A stretch of 64,000 bases of DNA from Moniliella sp. 'wahieum' (Eukaryota > Basidiomycota > Moniliellomycetes > Moniliellales > Moniliellaceae), in NCBI GenBank assembly GCA_003971905.1, contig RSEE01000025.1:682001-746000 (forward strand), given 5' to 3'. Of this stretch, positions 23,635 to 33,047 are shown piece after piece. The position numbers were made by a program, and so were the translations under genes. The first letter of the stretch is position 1. Each line of letters opens with the position of its first letter. The notes under the pieces are model-generated. The model was not told the origin of the DNA. It saw only the letters and a list, made by a program, of their open reading frames with translations, and ran no database searches.

Positions 23635-24634
23635 TCATACTGAAAAGTCAAACTGGACCCCGGTCAGCTGCTCCGTCAAGTCAAACAGCTTTCCTGCTGC
23701 CTCCTTGTCCTGGCCGTTGGGAGCGACTGTGGCCGGGCCCACCTTGCCCGAGATCTCCATCCACCCCTGGGGCCCCCAATAGGATCCCGAAGCGACGCCG
23801 GGCATGGTGGCCGCATACGTTTGCGACAGCGCGCCCGTTGCGGCCGTTTGGGCAAACAATGAAGCCATGATCCACACCATGAGCGAACGAGGTGTGCCCT
23901 CGGTCAGAGCCCATCCTGGGTGCGCCAGTACCACCAACGGCGAAGCCAGCCCCGCCGCCGTGGTGCGCCTAGCCAGCTCTTGCCCCCACAGCAGGTTGGC
24001 AAGCTTGCTCTGTCCATATGCCACTAGGCCATTGTATGCGCGTTGGGTCCAGTCCAGGTCGTCGAGCGCAAGTGGCCCCGCTTGCTTGTGCAACAACGAG
24101 GACACAACTACTACCCGACTAGAAGGCGTGTGCTTTAGCAGCGGGAACAATGTGCCAATCAGCGCAGCGTGCGCCAAGTGGTTCACTCCAAATAAGGCCT
24201 CATGACCTGCACGCCACAAGGGAGGTTAGTTGGTTAGTACAGTGCCAGCAAAGGTGGAAGGAAGGGGGGGGGGGGAACGGAGCGGGATACGTGCCTTGGG
24301 CTGTCTGGTGCTTCTCGGGCGGATGAAGCACACCGGCATTGGCGACCAAAATGTCGAGTTGGGTATGGGTGGCGGCAAAGTCGATAGCAAACGTCTTGAC
24401 CTTGTCGAGGTCGTCCAAGTCCAAGAGGGCCAATGTCGGCGTGCCCAAAGGCTTGGACGCAAGAATTTTCTCCACGGCTGCTTGGCCGCGACTTTGGTTG
24501 CGGCACGCTAGCACCACGTCCGCCCCAGCATGAGCGAGGTTGTATGCCGTCTCATAGCCCAGGCCCGAGTTGGCGCCCGTGACAAGCGCGAGCTTGCCGG
24601 TGAGAGAAGGGATGTCGTTGGTGGTGAAGGCCAT
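23635..24634 (-). CDS. Short-chain dehydrogenase/reductase (classical SDR)
   Basis: This is an NAD(P)-dependent oxidoreductase with an unknown substrate. The start at 24634 gives MAFTTNDIPSLTGK; the Rossmann motif TGANSGLG, ACRNQSRG, LDLDDLDKV, the NAG motif (LVANAGVL) and the catalytic YGQSKLAN (Tyr-x3-Lys) with its upstream Ser (VVVVSSLL) are all present, as is HPGWALTEG. The set and spacing resemble WWOX/retinol-dehydrogenase-like fungal SDRs. The intron is 24294-24207; to keep the frame it must begin GCACGT, making a GC-AG intron that restores QGHEALFGVNHLAH. No other frame change is needed. The total length, about 304 residues, is normal for the family. Substrates cannot be told from the sequence. 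Confidence 0.88.
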
Positions 24635-26020
24635 TGTATCTGAGGTGGAGCTGGGGGTGGCAAAAGGGGTGATGACAATGGGGGCGAAAGGGGAGCGACC
24701 TGTAGTAGAGGCAAAAGTTGAACTGGCCAACTCCAAGTGGCCTTTTTATAATCGTTCTTGTTTCGATGAGATATGATGCAGGGGTCAGGAGCTGGGCCGA
24801 AGAAGGGATCACCATACATCCACCGGCGAGACCACCGGCTCAGGCAGAAGGGGTTCTTTATCGTTCATCGCTAGCACGCCTCGCGTGTGATGCTTCCACC
24901 GAGAGCCAGTCCATCCCACGCCGCTGTCCGCAAGCACGGCGTGCCCCCTACGCTCCTGGCTGATGCGCTCCAGATAGCCGCAAGCGTAAGGTGTATCGCT
25001 ATAGCGCGTTCCAGAGGAGTCGCTGGACGTGGCTACAGTAAGCCAATTCAAATCAACTAATAGAAGCAGCGATGGGCACACCCTCGTGCTGGACCCTGCT
25101 TTTTTGGCCTCTTGAAGCTTGAAGCTTGATGGGAAGCTAGATGCAGTACACAGTACGCAGCTGCTTGGTTCCATCCATAGAGAATAGGGTCGATCGGCTC
25201 TCCACAAAATGGATAACCGGCCCCATGCTGGCTTCGCCTGCCCATCCTTTTTGTGGTCTTCTGGCGGCCAGCCTGGCTAATCTGCTCTGAGATCAATCTG
25301 AGATCTGCTCCCCCACCAAGTGCCATGAGTACTGGGGGTTCTGTGCAGATCATCCCGCGGCCACTGCCCCCATCCACCCACCCCGACCCACCCGTCTCGT
25401 TGCCGGAGATAAAAAAACACCTTGGGCCTTAGTAGGCCCAAGTACTTAGGCGTAAGGCCGTAACGCGTAAGGCCTAAGTAGGCCTAAGACCAGTAGGTTA
25501 GGGTTAGTCAAGCGCTAAAGCTCTAAGATCGAAAGCTTTAAGGTTCGTACGTCCATCGATCATCCTGCTCCATCCCTCCGTCTTTGTCGGAAAGACAGCG
25601 ACGAGAAGATATGGAGTGCATTTACGCTATGGACGATGCGCAAGGGATCGAGGCTATCGGGGGTAGTTGGCGCCGCTCAAGCTTGAAGCTTTAGTAACGT
25701 CTAACGTTTGCCGTTTACCGTGTACCGTTGAACTTCAACGTTGAACGTCGAACGTTGAACCTCGAGGCAGATGAACAAGTGGTTGGTGATTGGGTTGGGG
25801 GAGGGAGGGGTACAAGTACAAGCCAGAGCCGTCACTACGAAGCCTCTGTGTGCAAGACAAGGAGGAAGGGAAGGTCTTTTGGAGCCCCACTAGGGCAGCC
25901 TTGCAGCAACCTGGCCAGGGGGCGTGGGCGTGGGGGGGGGGGGGGGAAGAGGGACCATCGATCAGGCCCAGGCCACAGGCCACAAACCTCAGGGATGAAA
26001 GATCAGGCCTCATTCAGGTC
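24635..26020. other. Intergenic with palindromic repeat words
   Basis: No gene seen. Contains CTTGAAGCTTGAAGCTTG near 25113-25130, AGGCCTAAG/CGTAAGGC words at 25425-25510, AACGTTGAACGTCGAACG at 25738-25757, and a 14-nt G run near 25936. Confidence 0.5.
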
Positions 26021-27690
26021 TCAGGAATGAGTTTGGGCCAACTGCACCTTCAACCTGCGAATCTCCTTTTCGCGCTCAATCAGTACCGCCCGACCCTTTT
26101 CAATCTCATTCACAATCGCAATCCGCGCATTGTCCAACCGTCTTGCTTCGCCCAACACGGATTCTTGCGACAAGGCTTCAATCAGCTGGCCACTGACGCT
26201 GTGCAGCGGATGAGGGTGGTGCGGCACAGGTGGCGCCCCTACTTCTGCTTCTGTTTCTGCTTCTGCCTCGGCTCCGGTCTCCTCCAAAACAGAAGAAGGT
26301 TCGAGCGCGGCGATCGGTTCAACTGGCTCAAGCTCTCCTCTTGCCCCGTCCGCCTCACCCGGACCATGGGGTCGACTCCCCCCTTCTTCCCCGACAGCCG
26401 CGTCGGGCGGGTCAAGCTGCATGGCTTCCCCCCCTTGTTCGGGGTGCAGCGCCTCGCCCCTTCCGTCTCGGTAGACTCTTTCTTAATCCGTACCGGCGCC
26501 GCCGCCGTGGCCGGGGCCGCCGGTGTGTCGGTGGAGGCCGAAGTGGGAACGAGAGAGGAGACGGCGTCGGTCGAAGACGCCGTGTGGTAGGAGGGCGGCA
26601 GTGGTAGGCTGTGCAGGCGGCTGGGCGATTGGGAGGGGCGAGGTGGCGCGGCGGGATGTCTCCCTATTGGCGTGCGACAAGGCCCAGGCGGTGTAAATCC
26701 GTTTTTGCTCTTCGTACGTCGCATACACACTGGGATTGGCAAATGCCTCAGCGCTTGTGGCGGGAAGTGGGGTGGGAGGGTGAGCGATGAGGATGTCGTA
26801 GAATGCCTCGGTGGGCTCGGGAAACACAATCTCTTCGTACTGCCACGAATGGACCACGGGAACGACGACCAAGGACGAGGCCGCGGCCGGGTCAGGTAGC
26901 GACAGGATCGGTGCCACAGAAGTATCGGCTGATTCGGTACCGGGAAGAGGGTGGGTCGAAGGGCGCAACACGCCAATGGGGTCAGGAGGGATCGGCTTGT
27001 CCAACAACACGTCCGCCCACTCGTCCAGGGATGGAGCTTGAGATGGTGGTAAAGCGTGATGGGCTTCTCGTTGGCTTCCGGTACAAAGAAGATCTTGATT
27101 TGGATCTCAAACTCGCCCCAGCCCGTCTCGGTCACTTGAAATGGGGGTTTGTCCACATCTGCCGACACACATGGAGTTAACACATGCCGTCTCTCTGTCT
27201 CATCAAGCAGCCGTCAACAGCAAGGGGGAGAGCCACGTACTTCTCGTTGGTTGGGCATACGTCTCATGCAACTTAAACTGAACGCGGCGAATAAAGTAGG
27301 AAATGTCATCTTTGCCCCAATCATCTTGTGAAAGTCCAGCTCCGACTCGCGTCCGCGCGTCGAAACGCCCACGTGCGCAGCGGTCGTAGCAGCCACAGCG
27401 GCAGCGGCTGCAGGCGTAGAAGGGGTAGGATGGTGGCGCAATCGAGCTCCCACACCCCACGCACCAGGCGTGCCGCCTGTCGTAGGCGCATCCACTGTCA
27501 CCGGCGGCGGCGCAGCAAGCATCGGGTTGGACGCTGCGCTGCGCACAGCCACTGTCCACCGGTGGGTATGGTCCGGTGGGGACACCAGTTTCTCCGCCGG
27601 GCTGAGGGGCGTGGCAGTGGTGCCGACGATGATGGGGCGGCTGACAGCCACGCCGCGGATGCGTTTGACAGGCGGTTGAGGCGCAACCAT
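26021..27690 (-). CDS. YAF9: YEATS domain chromatin protein YAF9
   Basis: Yaf9 is a subunit of the NuA4 acetyltransferase and SWR1 remodelling complexes and reads acylated histone H3 lysines. The start at 27690 gives [20 protein letters not shown], matching the family opening. [27 protein letters not shown], then [17 protein letters not shown] and [12 protein letters not shown] follow the YEATS fold, with [20 protein letters not shown] as its end. An Ala/Pro-rich insertion of about 55 residues after HRWTVAVRS is unusual. The C-terminus is a coiled coil ([20 protein letters not shown]), as in Yaf9/GAS41. An 82-nt intron (27240-27159, GTACGT...CAG) joins TYAQPTR to NVDKPPFQ. At least four frame changes are needed. 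A long Pro/Ser-rich linker (about 26330-26700) makes it roughly 500 residues, double the yeast protein. Confidence 0.85.
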
Positions 27691-28523
27691 GGGGCGATGG
27701 CGGTGGTGGTGGTGGTAGTAGAGCAACAGACAGACGCGTCTGGAGATGGGCCGTCCCGAAGACACTTGCTCTGTCCCGCCGCCTCCAGCCCACGAGCGGG
27801 TTCCGCTTTTTCCGCCCGACTACCCGCGTGTGCACTGTGCAGGCGGGAATAATGCGAGGCTAGCATGGGGCCGCAGGAGGTTGCGTTAGGCCTTCGGGCT
27901 CGCTAGTGCGGATGCGTGATGCGCACCAGCATCCCCCTTGGGACGAGTTGGTCCGTTCGCCAGGTACAATCCAGCAGGGTTGTTAATCTGGGAACGCAGC
28001 AGCACCGCCATCGCCGTGGCTTGGAGGCTGCTCGGGAGCGCCTGAGACGGGGAGATGCCGACGGGGAGCTATTATATCCGCACACAACTACTCGTTTGCG
28101 TGCGTGAGGCAAATCGCCCGCCAGATCTGTCCAGGCGTACACGGAGGACGACACAGATCCAATCTCCCTCACACGCGCTACGACGGTGGTGGTGAGGACA
28201 AACGATGAGATAGAACGATGAAGGCTAGAAACGGATGGAAGGGAGAAGAGACCAAGGGAGCCACACGGGTCGGACAAGATGCGAGAAACTGAGAGAGGGG
28301 GACAACACACCCTGAGGCCTTGAAGGCTGTAGGGAGGCACGACTGCAGAGCCACAGTGCCAATGGAGGATGGACAGGGCTGTGGGGACAACCAACATGGA
28401 CGGGAGGGAGGGGGTAGGAAAAGGGGAAGGGTTGTAATCGGAGACAAGAAAAAGGAATGGGGGGGCAGTCCCGTTCTTTCTCTGCACAGGACGGGGGGGC
28501 AGGTAGGTAGGATCAAGCAGCCA
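27691..28523. other. Intergenic between YAF9 and bZIP genes
   Basis: No gene seen; presumably promoter of YAF9 and 3' region of the bZIP gene. Confidence 0.45.
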
Positions 28524-30149
28524 TCATGTGCATCTGGGAGACCAAGGGCTGAGGGGGGACCGGGTAAAATGAGCCTTGCCCATGATACGGGGGGAAGAGG
28601 GCACGTCCTTCCGCGGGATCACCACCTCTGCTCTCCGAGGATTGGGGGAAGATACCGACGCCGGCGGACTGAGGGGCGTGGCGGTGGAGGACAAAGGAAT
28701 ATTGAGCGCGGCCAAGTTGAGAACGGCGGCCTCGGGCGCGAGTGGGTTCGACAAACTTCGTGCCATCCGCGGCTCGTCGGTCGGATGACTCTGTTGCCGC
28801 CGCAGCACATCCAGAATCTTGTTCATATCGTACGGTCCCTTGGGCACGACAGCTCCCATAGGTGGAGGCTGGTGTGCCGGTTGGGCTTGAACAAGAGCAG
28901 GGGCGTACGCTGAGTCATCAACGTTCACTTCAGGTCGAACAGACGGCGGACCGCAGCGGGGACAGAGACAACAGCAGCATTGAGCTCGTGTTGCCGCACA
29001 AGCTCCCATAACCGTTCATTCTCACTTGTCAACGAACCGTGTTTGCTCTTGAGCTCCCCGATCGCCTCGTCCCGCTGCGCCAACAGATCTTCAAGTTGGG
29101 TAATGTACTCTTTCCTCCGTTCCCGAAAGTTGCGCGCCGAAATCTTGTTGCGCAGCTGCCGTTTCTCCTTGGACGAAAGCGCGCGGTACTCTTCTGCGTT
29201 CCGACGGTCCGCTAAAGCCACCGCTTGAGCCTGGCCCTCGCTAGATTGCACACTGGGCAGTGGAGCGTTTATGCGCAGTGACCTCGGATGGGGCACGTCC
29301 GAACCAGGAAGATGCGCGGCGACCTCTGGAGCTGACGTGCGTTCCCCACACACAACTGGCCCGACTTGGGACCCTTCCTCGTGCTCAGGGACAGCCTGGG
29401 TCTGCAACGCCTGGAGCTGCTGCGCGATCTGGTCCGCTAGCGTCATTTGGACCAAGTGCGGGTCGATCGAGTTGGGGTCCAAGCTGTTGGATAGGTCCAT
29501 AGATGGCTGTGAGATGGGAGGGAGTGCGAGCATGTCCGTGTCCTCCATCTCCATCTCTGGTTTCCTCGCTGCCCCCCACAGCGACCCAGGCAGGGTCAGT
29601 GTACCTGATGGGGACAAGGCGGGATGCAGGGGAGGGGGAGCGGGGCCAGTGAGTGCGGGTTCGGGCCGGAGAGGCACCGGTTGGGAGGCAAGTGGGCTCG
29701 AGGGTGCATCGATGGAAAGAGGCGGGGGGTCGAGCTCGTCAAGAGTCCAGCCAGACAGGTCGTCCTGCCCGGCGTCCTCAGAGAGAGTGGGCGTAAGAGG
29801 GGTGGGGTCGGGAAGCGGGGGTGGGGCAGAGGCCGTGGGGAGGGTGGCTGGGACGGGAGGGCTGGGGCGTGTACAGGGGAACTGGCAGGGGCTGGGAAGG
29901 GGTCGGCGAGGTACGCGGACCAGCTGGGTTGAGGTTGAGATTGAGGTTGAGATTGAGATTGAGGTTGAGATTGAGGCTGAGGTTGAGGTTGAGGTGAGAT
30001 TGAGGCTGAGGCTGAGGATGGGGCTGAGACGGAGAGGTGGCGTAGTGGGCACGGAGCGTGCGCTCGACGAGGGCGGGGGTGGGCTCGATGCCGTGGCGGC
30101 GGAGCTGGAGGATGAGGTGGTGGCGGAAGGTGGACTCGGGGGTGGCCAT
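28524..30149 (-). CDS. bZIP transcription factor
   Basis: A DNA-binding regulator. The best start is 30149 (MATPESTFRHHLILQLRRHG), followed by a Gln/Pro and Leu-Asn repeat region coded by a hexanucleotide repeat. Pro/Ser-rich and acidic stretches follow (LSGWTLDELDPPPLSI could be activating). The basic region QLRNKISARNFRERRKEY contains the invariant N-x7-R, and the zipper runs ITQLEDLLAQRDEAI...LTSENERLWELVRQ (about 28990-29160). The basic region is of the type widespread in basidiomycetes. After the zipper one frame ends at VRRLFDLK (28925); the other continues with VPKGPYDMNKILDVLRRQQS to 28524 and looks protein-like, so a frame change near 28930 is likely. Another change is needed near the Leu-Asn repeat. 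Its promoter is shared with MSP1 and carries the TGACTAG array. Target genes are unknown. Confidence 0.85.
29931..30020 (+). repeat. GAGGTT/GAGATT hexanucleotide coding repeat
   Basis: About fifteen hexamers (GAGGTT, GAGATT, GAGGCT) follow one another. On the minus strand they encode the Leu-Asn and Gln-Pro repeats near the N-terminus of the bZIP protein. Confidence 0.8.
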
Positions 30150-30280
30150 GGTGGTGGGGGGGGGGGTGGGGATGGGGAGGAGGCAAAGGAGGGCGGTGGG
30201 CTGAGGATGGAAGACGGCTGGTCGTGGGACACGGTGGATCAGCGCAGCCCACCCGGGTCCTTTCAATTTCATCGGGCGAG

Positions 30281-30343
30281 TGACTAGTGACTAGTGACTA
30301 GTGACTAGTGACTAGTGACTAGTGACTAGTGACTAGTGATTAG
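30281..30343. repeat. TGACTAG heptamer array in the bZIP/MSP1 divergent promoter
   Basis: Eight perfect head-to-tail copies of TGACTAG (30281-30336) are followed by one TGATTAG variant. The array is 132-194 bp ahead of the bZIP start and 123-185 bp ahead of the MSP1 start. Each unit holds TGACT, the half-site core of AP-1/Gcn4-type bZIP sites, and the junction ACTAGT is palindromic. Binding by the neighbouring bZIP product is a hypothesis. Confidence 0.85.
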
Positions 30344-30465
30344 GGACGCGATTATCGATTGGACACTGGTTACGTCAGCTGCTGATCCCACTCACCAGTG
30401 CGGTGGATCTGCCATCGGACGTCTCCCACATCGAAGCGCCCAATCAGTCGCTCACCCCCCCGGCC

Positions 30466-31746
30466 ATGAAGGACGCCACACGCAAGATCATTGGAGAGGG
30501 TTAGTACTCGCACCCATGCTTCTCCTCCTCTTCCCTCGGTCCTCCTCCTCCCCCAGCGCCTAACCACTCCCCCCCCCCCCCAGTCGCCGTCTTTGCCGTG
30601 TCGCAGGTGGCGTTCTACTACGCCTTCCGCTACATCCTCTCCTCCCTCGACCCCAACCGCTCCCAGCGCGCCGAAAGCAAGAAGGCCGCCAACGCCAAGC
30701 TCCAGCGCCTCGGCCTCGCCTCGGGCGCCTCCGAGCTGCTCAACCTCACCGAGCACGAGGAGCAGATCTCCTCCGAGCTCATCCTCCCCGACGACATCCG
30801 CGAGACGTTTGCCGACATTGGTGGCCTCGAACCCATCATCTCCTCGCTCCGTGAGAGCGTCATCGCGCCCCTCTGCTTGCCCCAGCTGTTCCACCCCGAC
30901 ACTGCGGCCGATGGCTCAGGGGTTGGCCTCCTCGGCGCGCCGAAGGGCGTCTTGCTCTACGGGCCGCCCACAGGCAAGACCATGCTGGCCAAGGCGCTCG
31001 CGAAGGAATCGGGTGCCACATTCATCAACATGCGTGTCTCCACGCTGACCAACAAGTGGTTTGGTGAATCCAACAAGCTCGTGGCTGCTTTGTTTAGCTT
31101 GGCACACAAGCTCCAGCCCAGTATCATCTTTATTGACGAAATCGACTCGTTTCTCCGCGAGCGCGGCTCCAGCGACCACGAGGTCACGTCGATGATGAAG
31201 GCCGAGTTCATGTCCCTCTGGGACGGTCTCACCTCGGGATCGGACCGCATCATGGTGCTCGGCGCGACCAACCGGCCGAACGACATTGACAGTGCCATCC
31301 TACGAAGAATGCCGAAACGCTACGCGGTCCCACTGCCCGATGCTACCCAGCGACGCAAGATTCTCAACCTGCTCCTGTCGCCCGACAACCACGTCTCCCT
31401 CGACAAGCAGTTCAACATGGACGCCTTGGTGGACCATACCGAAGGCATGAGCGGATCGGACTTGAAGGAACTGTGTCGGAACGCGGCCATGGTACCCGTG
31501 CGCGAGTTTATGCAATCGGCCGCGGGCAAACAACATTTAGAGGCAACCGTGCGCGCCAACCGAGACCGTCACACTACTCCCACCCACGCACCGTCTCCGT
31601 CCAACCCCGCCTCGTCCAGCCGCATCTTGACGCGTGCCCTGCGCAACTCGGACTTTTACGTCAACGATTCGGCTGCTACGCCACTGCACACACAGATGAG
31701 GGTACGCACAGACTCATCGGTGCCGCTAACGGAAGGGCTGGACTAA
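30466..31746 (+). CDS. MSP1: Outer mitochondrial membrane AAA ATPase Msp1 (ATAD1)
   Basis: Msp1 extracts mislocalised tail-anchored proteins from the outer mitochondrial and peroxisomal membranes. The start at 30466 gives MKDATRKIIGE, joined across an 84-nt intron (30500-30583, GTTAGT...CAG) to VAVFAVSQVAFYYAFRYIL, the single N-terminal membrane anchor. The AAA core follows: FADIGGLEPII, LLYGPPTGKTMLAKALAKES (Walker A region), NKWFGESNKLV (pore loop), IIFIDEIDSFLRERGSSDHE (Walker B), GATNRPNDID with AILRRMPKR (arginine fingers), and EGMSGSDLKELCRNAA (sensor 2 region). Length and order match yeast Msp1. Oddity: Walker A reads GPPTGKT, one residue short of the usual GPPG(T/C)GKT; this is an in-frame loss of one codon. 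No frame change is needed in the second exon. Confidence 0.92.
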
Positions 31747-33047
31747 GTGCCGCCCGAGTCGTCGAGCCAATGACGGCAGTACGTTTAAGGGTGGGCGGTT
31801 AGTCGTGGTCTGTCCCCTGTTCCATATGGGAATGCCGAGACATGGGTAGTTTCTCAGGAGGACAACTCACCGGTTCCCGATCTGGGTATTGCGCATAGAT
31901 CGCATGTGGACAGAAGGTTGTGTCCACAGGCCGGGGCTGAGCATTTATTCCATTTGCCGGGCAATGGCTGGCCTCGTTGACAATCGTTTGGAACCCCCCG
32001 TTGAAGGGATGGGAATGAATGAGAGGCCACTGGAATGGAATCTGGACATCATGTCCTGCCATCGACATCTTCGTCTACCAGGACACATCCACAGGCCTGT
32101 ATAACTCGGACTAGCGCCTCACTAGTTATAAACAAACAAGCACCACGTACACACGCCAGTGATGTAGCCCCAACACTATACCACCTGCATCAAGGGCCAC
32201 GGTCTCGCAGCTGTTTTGTCCTTCATCTTTGCCCCCCTGATCTTGTCCTGCCTGCACCCACTGCTGGCCCAATTCAATGACAAGCAGGGCTCTTGTCCGA
32301 CTGTAGGGGGAGGGGGGCGGCCACGACAAAAGGGCGCGGCGACCTCTTTTACGCAATCAGCTTTTGCCCCCCCTCTGAAGCACTGCCGCCCCACCACTAT
32401 CACTTCTCAAGCTCTCTCGAATCGGCACTCTTTCTCTCCTCGTTTTCTTGGATTGGGAGCGGGGAGTCCTTTGCGAGGCGCACTTCATTCGTCCAAATCA
32501 TTAACAACGCGGCAGATCGTGGTCGCAGGAAAAGAAAGAGAGAGCGCACAGGCGCTTCTCTTAGCAATTCGAACAAAACAGCAATAACATGTAACAGGGC
32601 AAGGTGGGGGGGAGAATATGGATCAGTGACGGTCCTACTCAACCACAACCCGAGAGACAACGAAAAATAGTAGGATCATCGTCACACTCGGAGATCTATG
32701 TGGTGTAGAAGAAGGGGGTTCAAATCAACAATGCAATGGGTAGCAAACGAGAGTGGGGGAGAGAAAAAGAAAGGTAAATAGGGGATGTCAGGTATACACA
32801 ATGAAGTAGATAGTAGGGCTTGGGGTAAAAGGTGTCGTCGTCAGGCCACAAAACCACATCTTATGCACCATACTCCCATCATCGAATAGGAACCCAAAGG
32901 CGCGGATCTTGAGGCTCGAGACGGGAGACGGTTCTCTGTACTTGATTCTTCCTGTTGCTTCGCGTATGCAGCCCTCGCCTGTTTTCCTCTTCCAGGCAGA
33001 CACCTGGAATTGAAGGGCTTACCTTGTGCCCATTTTGCAGCAAAACG
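31747..33047. other. Convergent intergenic region
   Basis: Between the ends of MSP1 (+) and the GH79-like gene (-). The open frame at 32216-32587 has no domain or gene-like neighbours. Nothing else noted. Confidence 0.45.

Noticed and set aside
24635-24736. Upstream start extending the SDR protein
   Set aside because: The extension would begin at TTG, and the ATG at 24634 gives a normal SDR N-terminus.
32216-32587. Open frame with a hydrophobic start after MSP1
   Set aside because: No family, no intron and it sits in a convergent 3' region; the hydrophobic start is too weak.
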